Below are positions 8,352-16,646 of a stretch of DNA of 38,399 nt, one piece after another. The number at the start of each line of letters is the position of its first letter. The stretch's first letter is position 1. The DNA is taken from assembly GCF_001458335.1 (NCBI RefSeq), contig NZ_CYTO01000007.1, forward strand, positions 104,944-143,342, written 5' to 3'. Source of the stretch: Cognatishimia activa. Lineage in GTDB: Bacteria; Pseudomonadota; Alphaproteobacteria; Rhodobacterales; Rhodobacteraceae. The translations under genes and the position numbers were made by a program. Below the pieces are notes generated by a model. It saw nothing but the letters and a program-made list of their open reading frames with translations, did no database searches and had not been told where the DNA came from.

Positions 8352-8909
8352 TTGGAGTTGAAAAGCTGGGCCGTTGAAACGCTCGCGGCATCAACGGTGT
8401 ATCTCTTCGCTTTTTTTCTTACGTTTGAAGCGCTTATGCCGGTTCAAAATCTGTTTTTTGCAGATTTTTACAGCAGCGCGAGCCTAATGTTCTTGCCCCA
8501 TGGTGTTAGGGTGCTGACCGCTTGGCTGCTCGGCTGGCGATCTGTGATCGCCTTGTTGCCCGGCGTTTTCATCACCTATGCTTATCTGGGCGGCAGCAAT
8601 GTGTTCCTGCCAAGTCGCCTGTCAGGCATCGCCATCTCAGTCCTCGCCGCGCCCTTGGTTTTTGAATTCGTAGCACGTGCCTTTTGCGACATTCGCTCTG
8701 GCGCTCAGACGGAGCCGTGTTGGGTTTGCGTCATGGGCGCGGGCATCCTTGCCGCAATTGTAACTGGGGTCCTTACAAACTTGGCCTTTGGCAGCCCACC
8801 GCTAGACTACTTCGCATTCTTTATTGGCGATGTGCTGGGACTGTTTGTCTTGATGCTGGTCTTGATGTTGGTGTTTCGCTTCATTCGCTTGCGCGGGAAA
8901 AACGCTTAG
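8352..8909 (+). CDS. MASE1-like integral membrane protein without an output domain
   Basis: 185 residues starting at a TTG; AGGGG seven bases upstream (8340-8344) supports this start, and no ATG occurs in frame before residue 29. About five or six hydrophobic spans cover nearly the whole protein. The segment MFLPHGVRVLTAWLLGWRSV followed by ALLPG resembles the conserved loop of MASE1 sensory membrane domains, which normally carry a kinase or diguanylate cyclase at the C-terminus. Here the protein ends at RFIRLRGKNA with no such domain. It follows the winged-helix gene by 26 bases and is probably co-transcribed. A membrane sensing or anchoring role for the regulator is an inference. Confidence 0.62.
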   Translation: MELKSWAVETLAASTVYLFAFFLTFEALMPVQNLFFADFYSSASLMFLPHGVRVLTAWLLGWRSVIALLPGVFITYAYLGGSNVFLPSRLSGIAISVLAAPLVFEFVARAFCDIRSGAQTEPCWVCVMGAGILAAIVTGVLTNLAFGSPPLDYFAFFIGDVLGLFVLMLVLMLVFRFIRLRGKNA

Positions 8910-8970
8910 CGCAAAGCGCCAACAAATCCATCGCGAAATTTTAGAAACACCTAACGTCACAAATTTGTAT

Positions 8971-9018
8971 TTTTGTTGCGCTGCGACTGCAAAAGGATTA
9001 TGTCACAGTGCAGCAAAA
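8971..9018 (+). promoter_or_regulatory. Imperfect inverted repeat upstream of mcd
   Basis: TTTTGTTGCGC (8971-8981) and GTGCAGCAAAA (9008-9018) are reverse complements at 9 of 11 positions, separated by 26 bases; a further CTGCGACTGC lies between them. The right arm ends just before the Shine-Dalgarno AAGGA at 9020-9024. It may be a regulator site for carbon-source control of mcd. No named factor can be assigned from sequence. Confidence 0.35.
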
Positions 9019-9032
9019 CAAGGACGTGATTC

Positions 9033-10718
9033 ATGGCCCATGACGGACAGGACCTTTCGATGACCAACTCAGCCATTCTACCAGATCTTCTCGGTTTAAC
9101 GCAGGCATCACTCGCACCAGTGGGCGCTATCGTTGAAAAAGCCACGGCCAAGCTGCGCGACATGACCACTGACTCTGGCCGCATTTCTGGTGCCAAGATC
9201 GAAGAAAACCAAGTTGCTGCACATGCATTGTCTTGGCTCGCAACCTATGATGAAGCGCTGAAGCAAATGCAGGCCTGGGCCGACAAATTGTCTGGCGAAG
9301 GCAAATTTGGCGAAGTCGAACAATTGATCCACCAGATCGCTTTTGGCGAATACCTCTGGCAGATCTATGGCGGCATCCCAATGAGCCAGGGCGAAATCAT
9401 ACGCCTGCAAGACATCGGTCTTTCTCAGGACGATATGCGCGTTCTGATGGAACCCGCCGTCATGACCCTTTGCGAAAACGGCAACACCCAAGCGGCACGC
9501 ACCCGTCTTGTTGAGCTGATGCAAGAGCAAGCCGCGAACATCACCGTCGGCGCTTCAGGTCTTGATGAAGAGCTGGAAATGATCCGCGAGCAGTTCCGTC
9601 GCTACGCGGTCGACAAAGTGATCCCTCACGCTCATGAATGGCACCTCAAAGACGATCTCATCCCGATGGAGGTCATCGAAGACCTCGCGGAAATGGGCGT
9701 CTTTGGTCTGACGCTGCCAGAAGAATATGGCGGCTTTGGTCTGAGCAAAGCTTCAATGGTTGTTGTCACAGAGGAACTGTCTCGCGGTTATATCGGTGTG
9801 GGCTCCCTCGGCACACGTCCGGAAATCGCCTGCGAGCTGATCCTCTGTGGTGGCACCGAAGAGCAGAAACAGAAATGGCTGCCCAAATTGGCCAGTGGCG
9901 AGATCCTTTCCACAGCGGTCTTCACAGAGCCAAACACCGGTTCTGACCTTGGCTCCTTGCGCACCCGTGCGGTGAAAACCGAAGACGGGTATGAAGTGAC
10001 CGGCAACAAAACCTGGATCACCCACGCCTCCCGCAGCCACATCATGACATTGCTCGCACGGACCGATCCAAACACCGACAACCACAAGGGCCTGTCGATG
10101 TTTATTGCCGAGAAAGAGCCGGGAACCGTTGATGCGCCATTCCCATCTGAGGGCATGACCGGCACCGAAATCGAAGTGCTCGGCTATCGCGGCATGAAGG
10201 AATACGAGCTCAGCTTTGACGCCTTCAAAGTGAAAGAAGAGAACCTTCTTGGCGGCGAAGAAAACAATGGCTTCAAACAGCTGATGCAGACGTTTGAAAG
10301 CGCACGTATCCAAACAGCTGCGCGCGCTGTCGGTGTGGCGCAGGCGGCGCTGGACGTATCCATGCAATACGCGATCGACCGTAAGCAGTTCGGCAAGTCG
10401 CTCATCGAGTTCCCACGCGTTTCAGGCAAGCTCGCCATGATGGCCGTGGAAATCATGGTGGCGCGTCAGCTGACATACTTCTCTGCATGGCAGAAAGATC
10501 ACGACAAACGCTGCGACTTGGAAGCAGGTATGGCGAAGCTCTTGGGGGCACGGGTTGCTTGGGCCGCTGCGGACAACGGTTTGCAAGTCCATGGCGGCAA
10601 CGGCTTCGCGCTGGAATACGAAATCAGCCGCATCCTGTGTGATGCGCGTATCCTGAACATCTTCGAAGGGGCCGCGGAAATTCAAGCGCAAGTGATTGCA
10701 CGTCGGTTGCTTGGCTAA
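9033..10718 (+). CDS. mcd: (2S)-methylsuccinyl-CoA dehydrogenase
   Basis: 561 residues, about 170 longer than ordinary acyl-CoA dehydrogenases. The extra part is N-terminal, which is the hallmark of Mcd. The core has the family order: N-terminal helical domain (from about 180, with LPEEYGGFGLSKASMVVVTEELSRG split around 235-260), flavin-binding TAVFTEPNTGSDLGSLRT, KTWITHAS, ARAVGVAQAALD, RKQFGKSL and LQVHGGNGFALEYEISRILCDARI. Glu545 in NIFEGAAEIQ is the expected catalytic base. Mcd oxidises (2S)-methylsuccinyl-CoA to mesaconyl-CoA in the ethylmalonyl-CoA pathway, which assimilates acetyl-CoA in bacteria lacking the glyoxylate shunt. Electrons would pass to electron-transfer flavoprotein. It stands alone, with AAGGA eight bases before the ATG and a terminator downstream. 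A methionine at 9060 is a less likely start. Confidence 0.9.
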   Translation: MAHDGQDLSMTNSAILPDLLGLTQASLAPVGAIVEKATAKLRDMTTDSGRISGAKIEENQVAAHALSWLATYDEALKQMQAWADKLSGEGKFGEVEQLIHQIAFGEYLWQIYGGIPMSQGEIIRLQDIGLSQDDMRVLMEPAVMTLCENGNTQAARTRLVELMQEQAANITVGASGLDEELEMIREQFRRYAVDKVIPHAHEWHLKDDLIPMEVIEDLAEMGVFGLTLPEEYGGFGLSKASMVVVTEELSRGYIGVGSLGTRPEIACELILCGGTEEQKQKWLPKLASGEILSTAVFTEPNTGSDLGSLRTRAVKTEDGYEVTGNKTWITHASRSHIMTLLARTDPNTDNHKGLSMFIAEKEPGTVDAPFPSEGMTGTEIEVLGYRGMKEYELSFDAFKVKEENLLGGEENNGFKQLMQTFESARIQTAARAVGVAQAALDVSMQYAIDRKQFGKSLIEFPRVSGKLAMMAVEIMVARQLTYFSAWQKDHDKRCDLEAGMAKLLGARVAWAAADNGLQVHGGNGFALEYEISRILCDARILNIFEGAAEIQAQVIARRLLG

Positions 10719-10739
10719 GTCTCGAGAAAATGTTTGATG

Positions 10740-10775
10740 AAGGCGTGTACCAATCGGTGCACGCCTTCTTTATTT
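10740..10775 (+). terminator. Rho-independent terminator of mcd
   Basis: AAGGCGTGTACC (10740-10751) pairs with GGTGCACGCCTT (10756-10767) as a 12-base stem with one U-G pair and an AATC loop, followed by CTTTATTT. It begins 22 bases after the mcd stop and separates it from the convergent membrane protein gene. Confidence 0.85.
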
Positions 10776-10786
10776 AGCGACGGTCT

Positions 10787-11170
10787 TCAAGCGACCTGAC
10801 GACGTCGCTGCGGTAGTCCAAACAAGGAAACCGCTGGGATTACGATGAAAATAATCCACTGCGGCATCGGCCAAACCGTGCCAAGCAGCGTTTCACCGTA
10901 CCACAGAAATAGTGCTGCAAAGCCCAGTTGGATTGCCGACATCTGCAAAGACATTGCTGTGTTTTCGTGTTTGGCCAGCCACAAGTATGCGATTGCAAAA
11001 ACGGCCAGGACGACCGTGACAGCGTGCCATAAAACCGCACTCATCGCGCGTAAATAATCGGATAAAGCGCTTGCCTGAATGGGCTCGTGAATCTCCGGCC
11101 CACCTCCGAAAACGTGCAAACAGAAAGTTAAAGCCATGAGCACGGATGCCCCTAAGTTCCACTTATTCAT
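10787..11170 (-). CDS. Small four-span membrane protein of unknown function
   Basis: 127 residues from the ATG at 11170, with AGGGG six bases upstream. Four hydrophobic stretches are visible: about residues 7-22, 44-65, 73-93 and 100-118. HEPIQASALSDYLRAMSAVLWHA lies between the first two, and the C-terminus is basic (PQRRRQVA). I do not recognise a named family with confidence. It is divergent from a TetR regulator, with a perfect palindrome 17 bases before its start, so it is the most likely target of that regulator. TetR-controlled divergent membrane proteins are often exporters or stress proteins, but this one is too short for a known drug exporter to be named. Confidence 0.75.
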   Translation of the reverse strand: MNKWNLGASVLMALTFCLHVFGGGPEIHEPIQASALSDYLRAMSAVLWHAVTVVLAVFAIAYLWLAKHENTAMSLQMSAIQLGFAALFLWYGETLLGTVWPMPQWIIFIVIPAVSLFGLPQRRRQVA

Positions 11171-11186
11171 GATGCGCCCCTGACTC

Positions 11187-11202
11187 CATACGCTGGCGTA
11201 TG
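11187..11202. promoter_or_regulatory. Perfect palindrome, candidate TetR operator
   Basis: CATACGC (11187-11193) and GCGTATG (11196-11202) are perfect reverse complements around a TG centre. The 16-base site lies in the 78-base gap between the divergent membrane-protein and TetR genes, closer to the former. Size, symmetry and place are those of a TetR-family operator controlling both promoters. Confidence 0.75.
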
Positions 11203-11248
11203 TTTATCAACACTTGCCCTGATCCACAACGACACTTAGGCCTAATGC

Positions 11249-11809
11249 ATGGCAAAGAATCGACTATCACGGGAACTCTGGCTGGCGGCGGGCTTCAAAG
11301 CACTGACCGAGCTGGGTCCAGTCGCCCTTAAGGCGGAGCCGCTTGCGCGGCGACTAGAGACCACAAAGGGCTCTTTCTATTGGCATTTCAAAGACGTACC
11401 CGAGTTTCAATCGGCGATGCTCGCGCTTTGGGAAGAGCGCGCCTATTCCGATATCGTTGCTGCAATATCGGTGGTCGATAATCCTGTGAAGCGCCTGCGC
11501 GCGCTCAGCGACTTAGCAACTCAGGGAGCACCAGAAGAGTTTGGCGGCATCGGCGCAGAACCTGCCATCCGTGCTTGGGCGCGGGAAAACGACGCTGTTA
11601 CAGAGGCGATGGATCGGATTGACGCGAAGCGCATGGCCTATCTCAACGAACTCTTGGGCGAGATCGGCCTTACTAATCCAGAGCTGTCCCGCATCATCTA
11701 CGGCGCATTACTTGGCATGCAGGAGCTCTCGACCCGTGACGGTGAGGACAATACCCAAGCCCTTGGGACTTTGGTCGACTTGGTGCTCGCCCTATATGAA
11801 GACACATGA
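11249..11809 (+). CDS. TetR-family transcriptional regulator
   Basis: 186 residues. Residues about 5-50 form the TetR helix-turn-helix: RELWLAAGFKALTELGPVAL, then LARRLETTKGSFYWHFKDVPEF, with the characteristic G-x-x-Y-x-H-F recognition helix end. The rest is the all-helical ligand-binding and dimer domain, which gives no hint of the ligand. It is divergent from a small membrane protein, and a 16-base palindrome in the shared promoter is its probable operator. Its stop overlaps the start of a META-domain lipoprotein gene (ATGA), so the two are co-translated. This suggests a stress-responsive unit of regulator, lipoprotein and membrane protein. Confidence 0.9.
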   Translation: MAKNRLSRELWLAAGFKALTELGPVALKAEPLARRLETTKGSFYWHFKDVPEFQSAMLALWEERAYSDIVAAISVVDNPVKRLRALSDLATQGAPEEFGGIGAEPAIRAWARENDAVTEAMDRIDAKRMAYLNELLGEIGLTNPELSRIIYGALLGMQELSTRDGEDNTQALGTLVDLVLALYEDT

Positions 11810-12189
11810 GAGCACTTGCTTTTCTTTTGCTACTCGCCGCATGCGGGCCCGATGAAACCCTGACCGGTTATGGCGCCGCTGGGTCCTGGACCCTGTCGGC
11901 CATCGATGACGAAGCGTTCCCATCCCGAGTCACGATTGTCTTTGAGGAAGATGGCAAAGTGTCTGGCAATGCACCGTGCAACGGCTACGGCACGTCGCAA
12001 TCCGCACCCTATCCATGGCTAGAGCTTGGGCCCATTCGCGCAACCAAACGGGCCTGTGCCGATCTGAAACTTGAGCAAGCCTACTTTGCGGCCCTTGGCG
12101 CAATGACATTGGTCGAGGTTTCCGGTGATGTCTTGGTGCTGAGTAATGACTCTGGAAACTCGATGACTTTCACCCGCTCCGGCGGCTGA
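11806..12189 (+). CDS. META-domain lipoprotein (HslJ-like)
   Basis: 127 residues. The N-terminus [17 protein letters not shown] is a short lipoprotein signal with lipobox LAAC, so Cys13 should be lipidated. The remainder is one META domain: [21 protein letters not shown], then [35 protein letters not shown] and a final MTFTR. The pattern of G-x-x-x-CN followed by TKRAC is typical of HslJ/META proteins, which are linked to heat-shock or drug tolerance, although their biochemical role is not settled. It starts inside the TetR stop codon. Its last 20 bases overlap the 3' end of the convergent recO gene. Confidence 0.85.
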   Translation: MRALAFLLLLAACGPDETLTGYGAAGSWTLSAIDDEAFPSRVTIVFEEDGKVSGNAPCNGYGTSQSAPYPWLELGPIRATKRACADLKLEQAYFAALGAMTLVEVSGDVLVLSNDSGNSMTFTRSGG

Positions 12190-12895
12190 GCAGATCTAAA
12201 AACCGCGCCCGCGCTTCCGGCAGCGGTCGGTTGCCAAGGCTTGGGGCGAGTTTTTCTTCTAAGAAATAGCCCGTCACCCGCAATGCTTCGATAATGGAAG
12301 CATCGTCATCAGCCCCCTGCCCGATCATTACGCCGGGCAACGGCAACATGCGATCCACCCACTCCCCGGCCCCTTCGCGGGTCACAGCGCGGCCGGATTT
12401 GGGGGAAACAAATTCAAGACCCTCGCTTCGTCCGGTCACCGCGCAGCTGGTGAGGTCGAGACCAAAGCCCAGATCATCAAGCAAGGCCATTTCCCAGCGC
12501 AAATAAGCAAGCGGCCAGATGTCGTTTTGCCCCAACAGATCCAACAATGGCGCGGTGATTTCGTAGATTGAGAGATGCGCCTCACGCTCTGGCAAGGAAA
12601 AGCTCAGCAAGGACGTCACCGCATTCAAACCCGCCAGTGCAAAGCGATCAGAAAGCGCCATGGCACGGCTGCGCAGCGGCTCGACCGTGAAGCTTCCAAT
12701 ATGTTCTTCAAGCCTTGCTTTCCAAGTCACATCCACCTGGCCACCGGGCTGCAGAATTGGCGTCATTTTCCGACTGGTGCCCCCGCGGACGACCCCAGCA
12801 TGGCGGCCATGCTCGGGGGTGAACACCTCGAGGATCACGGAGTTCTCTCCGTGTTTGCGTGCAGAAAGGATTATGCCTTGGTCGCGCCATTCCAT
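12170..12895 (-). CDS. recO: DNA repair protein RecO
   Basis: 241 residues, the usual length. The N-terminus [30 protein letters not shown] is the RecO OB-fold start, followed by GVVRGG and [10 protein letters not shown]. The helical C-terminal half includes the alphaproteobacterial [24 protein letters not shown] segment. RecO anneals single strands and, with RecR, helps load RecA on SSB-coated DNA in the RecF pathway. It is the last gene of the minus-strand run that includes DUF1491, era, rnc and lepB, and lies 67 bases after the DUF1491 gene. Its 3' end overlaps the META lipoprotein gene tail to tail. Confidence 0.95.
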   Translation of the reverse strand: MEWRDQGIILSARKHGENSVILEVFTPEHGRHAGVVRGGTSRKMTPILQPGGQVDVTWKARLEEHIGSFTVEPLRSRAMALSDRFALAGLNAVTSLLSFSLPEREAHLSIYEITAPLLDLLGQNDIWPLAYLRWEMALLDDLGFGLDLTSCAVTGRSEGLEFVSPKSGRAVTREGAGEWVDRMLPLPGVMIGQGADDDASIIEALRVTGYFLEEKLAPSLGNRPLPEARARFLDLLSRRSG

Positions 12896-12962
12896 GACCG
12901 CACCCTATGGGGTTTGGGGCAGGTGTCGCAATTGAGTATTTTGGCAAAGAAGAAGCTGAAGG

Positions 12963-13295
12963 TCAGTCTTTCAGACCCGGCTCGTCGAGCAAGTGGCGGC
13001 CTTGGCGGTCTTCGACCTCCACGACCCAGAGATCCGGATCAAAACTGCGCTGCTTGGTAAGGGCGGCATCGACGTCTTGTTCTTGACCTTCAGACAGCAC
13101 CACCCATGTGCGTTCACCGCTCATGAGGTCAAAAGAGCGCTGGTAGGCCACGGCCTGACCGTCAAGCGTGTTGAGTTTGATCAGAACGGCCCCAGCCGTG
13201 TTGTCGCCATGGGCCACAACAAAGGCGGGGATTTCATAGAGGCGCAGGCGGGTCAGGTAGGCCTGCACCCAGAATTCCGCCGTGAGCCGCGTCAT
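12963..13295 (-). CDS. DUF1491 family protein
   Basis: 110 residues. The sequence opens [19 protein letters not shown] and contains AFVVAHGDNTAGAVLIKLN and a C-terminal DPDLWVVEVEDRQGRHLLDEP, as in DUF1491 proteins, which occur mainly in alphaproteobacteria beside era and recO. The function is unknown. Its ATG overlaps the era stop (ATGA at 13292-13295), so translation is coupled to era. It is probably a small cytoplasmic protein, with no signal or membrane segment. Confidence 0.85.
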   Translation of the reverse strand: MTRLTAEFWVQAYLTRLRLYEIPAFVVAHGDNTAGAVLIKLNTLDGQAVAYQRSFDLMSGERTWVVLSEGQEQDVDAALTKQRSFDPDLWVVEVEDRQGRHLLDEPGLKD

Positions 13296-14197
13296 GTGTT
13301 GCCGTCTTTGAAATCAAGGCCCATCTCGGAGTAACGCTCGGACTCTTCCAGCCAGTTCGGGCGCACTTTCACTTGCAGGAAGAGGTGCACTTTGCGGCCC
13401 AAGAACTCGGTCAGCTCTTCGCGTGCCGCTTTGGACACCGCTTTGATGGTCTCCCCCTTCTTGCCCAAGACGATGCCTTTATGGCCGTCGCGCATCACGT
13501 AGATCATTTGATCCACACGGGCAGAGCCATCTTTACGTTCTTCCCATTTTTCCGTTTCCACGGTGAGCTGGTAAGGCAGCTCTTGATGCAGACGCAGGGT
13601 GAGTTTTTCCCGCGTCATTTCGGCGGCGATCATGCGCATGGGCAGATCAGCGATTTGATCTTCTGGATAGAGCCACGGACCTTCGGGCAGCTCTTTGGCG
13701 AGCCATGCGCGCAGGTCTTCGGCCCCATGGCCTTTTTCCGCAGAAATCATGAAGGTTTCGACAAATTTGTAGCGGCTGTTCAGATCTTCGGCCAAACCCA
13801 AGAGCTTTTCAGACTTCACCATGTCGATCTTGTTGATCGCCAAGGCCACTTTGCGGCCCTGCCCGATCTCTTCCAGACCTTCCAGAATGCGTTCCACCCC
13901 TTCGGTGATGCCGCGATGAGCTTCGACCATCAACACAATCACATCCGCATCCGCAGCACCGCCCCAAGCGGCAGCCACCATGGCGCGGTCGAGGCGTCGA
14001 CGCGGGCGGAAAAGACCCGGCGTGTCCACGAAGACAATCTGGCTGTCACCTTCGATGGCCACACCACGAATGCGGGCGCGGGTGGTCTGCACCTTATGCG
14101 TCACAATCGACACCTTCGCCCCAACCATCCGGTTGGTGAGGGTTGATTTACCGGCGTTTGGCTCGCCGATCAGAGCCACAAATCCTGCGCGGGTCAT
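13292..14197 (-). CDS. era: GTPase Era
   Basis: 301 residues. The GTPase motifs are in order: G1 GEPNAGKST at about 11-19, G3 DTPG near 60, and G4 NKID near 122. The C-terminal KH domain includes [18 protein letters not shown]. Era binds the 3' end of 16S rRNA and acts in 30S subunit assembly and cell-cycle control. Its start overlaps the rnc stop (ATGA) and its stop overlaps the DUF1491 start. The lepB-rnc-era order is widely conserved, linking ribosome maturation and secretion genes in one transcript. Confidence 0.97.
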   Translation of the reverse strand: MTRAGFVALIGEPNAGKSTLTNRMVGAKVSIVTHKVQTTRARIRGVAIEGDSQIVFVDTPGLFRPRRRLDRAMVAAAWGGAADADVIVLMVEAHRGITEGVERILEGLEEIGQGRKVALAINKIDMVKSEKLLGLAEDLNSRYKFVETFMISAEKGHGAEDLRAWLAKELPEGPWLYPEDQIADLPMRMIAAEMTREKLTLRLHQELPYQLTVETEKWEERKDGSARVDQMIYVMRDGHKGIVLGKKGETIKAVSKAAREELTEFLGRKVHLFLQVKVRPNWLEESERYSEMGLDFKDGNT

Positions 14198-14877
14198 GCG
14201 CTCTCCAATCTTATCAAAAGCGCCTTGGCGGCGGCTTGTTCGGCCTGGCGTTTGGAACCTGCTGTCGCGGTTTCAGATGCGCCGTTTTCAAGGATGGCCT
14301 TAATGGTGAAGACCGGTGCATGGTCGGGGCCTGAACGATCCATCAATTCATATTTCGGGGGTGCAAGACGGCGCGCCTGCGCCCATTCTTGCAAAGAGGT
14401 TTTTGCGTCCCGCGCGTCCGCTTCCACCTGGTGGATACGATCCCCCCAAAGGCGCACGATCAGCGCCTTGGCGGTTTCAAAACCCGCGTCTTGATAGACG
14501 GCTGCAATGACCGCTTCCATCGCGTCGCCGAGCAGTGCTTGCTTGCGGCGCCCACCGGACAGCATTTCTGAGCGACCCAGTTTCAAAGCGGCACCAAGGT
14601 CAATTTCACGGGCCACATCGGCGCAAGTTTCTTTACGCACCAGTGCATTAAAGCGCGGCGCAAGCTGGCCTTCGCTGGCCCCCTTATCTGCGGATAAGAG
14701 TGCTTCTGCCATCACAAGACCTAGTACCCGGTCGCCCAAAAACTCCAACCTCTGGTTGTCCTGCCGCGTGGGCGACGACATAGAAGAATGGGTTACAGCG
14801 CGCACCAAAAGCTCGGGGGCATCAAAGTGATGCCCCAGCCGATCTTGCAGTGATTTCAGTTCAGAAGAAAGTTTCAC
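14194..14877 (-). CDS. rnc: Ribonuclease III
   Basis: 227 residues. The RNase III signature [20 protein letters not shown] (41-60) carries the metal-binding Glu45 and Asp49, and [18 protein letters not shown] provides the second acidic pair. A double-stranded RNA-binding domain follows, from about 150 ([13 protein letters not shown]) to a C-terminal [13 protein letters not shown]. The enzyme cuts double-stranded RNA in rRNA precursors and structured mRNAs. The start is a GTG that overlaps the lepB stop (GTGA), so translation depends on lepB. Confidence 0.97.
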   Translation of the reverse strand: MKLSSELKSLQDRLGHHFDAPELLVRAVTHSSMSSPTRQDNQRLEFLGDRVLGLVMAEALLSADKGASEGQLAPRFNALVRKETCADVAREIDLGAALKLGRSEMLSGGRRKQALLGDAMEAVIAAVYQDAGFETAKALIVRLWGDRIHQVEADARDAKTSLQEWAQARRLAPPKYELMDRSGPDHAPVFTIKAILENGASETATAGSKRQAEQAAAKALLIRLESA

Positions 14878-15701
14878 TCAATCGCCTTGAAAAATCTATC
14901 GCTGCGCCAGGTCCAGAACGCAAACATGGAACGCCCCGCTGAGGAGAACATAACACGATCCGCGCGGCCAATCAGGTTTTCATATGGAACAAAGCCAACG
15001 CCGCCGCGGCTTTGGGTCACGCGGCTGTCGGTGGAGTTGTCGCGGTTATCACCCACAAAGAAGTAATGGCCCTGCGGCACAGAGAACACGCCCGTATTAT
15101 CAACAAAGGAATTGTCGATGTTCAGGATCGAGTGGCTTACCCCGCCCGGCAGGGTTTCAATCAACCGGGTCTTTTCACATTGACCACCCTGACCAACCGG
15201 GCCGTTTTCACAGCGTGGCAGACCGCCTTGTGGGCCTTGCGGCGCCATGGTTTCGGTGAACACACCGCCATGTTCCAATTTCACAGCTGTGCCATTGATA
15301 TGCAGCACGCCGTTCTTCATTTGAACTTTGTCACCGGGCAGACCGACAACTCGCTTGATGAAATCAGCACCCGTGACTGGATGACGGAACACCACAACAT
15401 CGCCGCGCTCTGGCTCGGAGCCAAACAGACGTTTGTTTTCCCCATCAAACACAGCACAGATTTTCTTTGCATCAATGCCAACTGCCGGGATCGACGGGCA
15501 AGACGCATAGGAGTAGCCGTAGGCGAATTTGTTCACGAAGAGAAAGTCACCGATCAGCAGCGTGTCTTTCATGGAGCCTGACGGAATCCAAAACGGCTGG
15601 AACAAAAGCGAGCGAAACAGCCCAGCGATCAGCAGCGCGTAGACGACTGTTTTGATGGTCTCAAGCACACCGCCTGATTTCGTGCTGGCGTCTGATGCCA
15701 T
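14874..15701 (-). CDS. lepB: Signal peptidase I
   Basis: 275 residues. One transmembrane span near residues 14-35 is followed by PSGSM with the nucleophile Ser43, and [11 protein letters not shown] holds the general base Lys116. The box near the C-terminus, [11 protein letters not shown], is the last conserved motif of the family. LepB removes signal peptides from secreted proteins on the periplasmic face of the inner membrane. A Cys-containing insert ([18 protein letters not shown]), and a second around [14 protein letters not shown], may form a disulfide. It is coupled to rnc by a GTGA overlap; 65 bases separate it from acpS upstream. Confidence 0.97.
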   Translation of the reverse strand: MASDASTKSGGVLETIKTVVYALLIAGLFRSLLFQPFWIPSGSMKDTLLIGDFLFVNKFAYGYSYASCPSIPAVGIDAKKICAVFDGENKRLFGSEPERGDVVVFRHPVTGADFIKRVVGLPGDKVQMKNGVLHINGTAVKLEHGGVFTETMAPQGPQGGLPRCENGPVGQGGQCEKTRLIETLPGGVSHSILNIDNSFVDNTGVFSVPQGHYFFVGDNRDNSTDSRVTQSRGGVGFVPYENLIGRADRVMFSSAGRSMFAFWTWRSDRFFKAIE

Positions 15702-15766
15702 TTGGTCTCTCCGAGTTGAAGCCGAGATTGGGGTCCGAGGTTACATGCGGTTCACGCGGGTCGAAG

Positions 15767-16189
15767 TCAAGCGGAAGCCCCATTGGATTGCGCATTTGGC
15801 AAGGCTTCGATGATCACAAAGGCCTGTGCCCATGGGTGATCGTCGGTCAAAGTCACGTGAATGACGGCTTTGTGGCCTGCTGGAGTCATTTCGTCCAATC
15901 GATCTTTGGCCCAACCGGTCACCTCCATCACCGGCTGACCAGAGCGCAGGTTCGTCACATGCATGTCTTTCCATGAAATGCCCATGGCCAAGCCTGTGCC
16001 CAGCGCTTTGGAACAGGCTTCTTTGGCGGCCCAGCGTTTGGCATAGGTGCCGGCCACATCTTTGCGCCGGTCTGCTTTGCGTTGCTCAATCTCTGTGAAG
16101 ACACGGTTTTTGAACCGGTCGCCGAAACGATCCAGCGTGCCTTGGATGCGCTCGATATTGGCGAGATCTGTGCCGATGCCTAAGATCAT
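15767..16189 (-). CDS. acpS: Holo-[acyl-carrier-protein] synthase
   Basis: 140 residues. The family motifs are present: [15 protein letters not shown] with the Mg-binding Asp8, FTEIEQRKA, and [17 protein letters not shown] with the second metal-binding Glu. AcpS moves 4'-phosphopantetheine from CoA to a serine of acyl carrier protein, activating it for fatty acid synthesis. Its ATG overlaps the stop of the upstream unknown gene (ATGA at 16186-16189). The acpS-lepB-rnc-era arrangement is common in alphaproteobacteria. Confidence 0.96.
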   Translation of the reverse strand: MILGIGTDLANIERIQGTLDRFGDRFKNRVFTEIEQRKADRRKDVAGTYAKRWAAKEACSKALGTGLAMGISWKDMHVTNLRSGQPVMEVTGWAKDRLDEMTPAGHKAVIHVTLTDDHPWAQAFVIIEALPNAQSNGASA

Positions 16190-16623
16190 TCTAGGAACGC
16201 CTCGATATCGCCAGTGGCTTGGTTCAGAGTGAAAACGAGATCGCCTTTGACGAAGTCGCTTGTAGCGCCATCCAGGTACTGTACGCGAAGTCCGAAGATA
16301 AGGCCGATCTCTGGGTCATAATCCGCAAGCAAGCTTTCAAATCCGATACCAGAAAACCCCGCGCCGTCCAGACCAACGGTGCGACACTGGCGTGTGCCAA
16401 GTTCGTCGTAAGGGGGCGACAAAACAAGGATATGGTAAGCGGCAGCAGCTGGTTCGATTGTGTCGAGCAGTGCGAGTCGCACGTCGCCATTGGCGAAAGT
16501 GCGTGTGTTCTCTTCCCACGGCTCGGCAATGGCGTCTGCACGCGCCTGCCAATCACACTCAGCGACGTCCTGCGCAAAGCTCGGCCCCGCGAGAGACAAT
16601 GTAACGAGAAGTGTTCTTAACAT
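16186..16623 (-). CDS. Secreted protein of unknown function, coupled to acpS
   Basis: The ATG at 16623 is chosen (145 residues): GAGGT lies six bases upstream and the protein then starts with a clean signal peptide, [17 protein letters not shown], cleaved before QDVAECDW. An ATG 15 bases earlier lacks a ribosome-binding site. The mature part is acidic, has two cysteines (in AECDW and RQCRT) that could form a disulfide, and ends [16 protein letters not shown] recognise no known domain. Placed between pdxJ and acpS and overlapping the acpS start by four bases, it is probably expressed with them, although its periplasmic location gives no clear link to either enzyme. Confidence 0.8.
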   Translation of the reverse strand: MLRTLLVTLSLAGPSFAQDVAECDWQARADAIAEPWEENTRTFANGDVRLALLDTIEPAAAAYHILVLSPPYDELGTRQCRTVGLDGAGFSGIGFESLLADYDPEIGLIFGLRVQYLDGATSDFVKGDLVFTLNQATGDIEAFLE

Positions 16624-16646
16624 GACGATACCTCGCATTCGGCGGC

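Noticed and set aside
13373-14146. Plus-strand open frame of 257 residues inside era
   Set aside because: It is the antisense shadow of era, rich in His and Phe as expected from reversed codons, and has no ribosome-binding site or domain.
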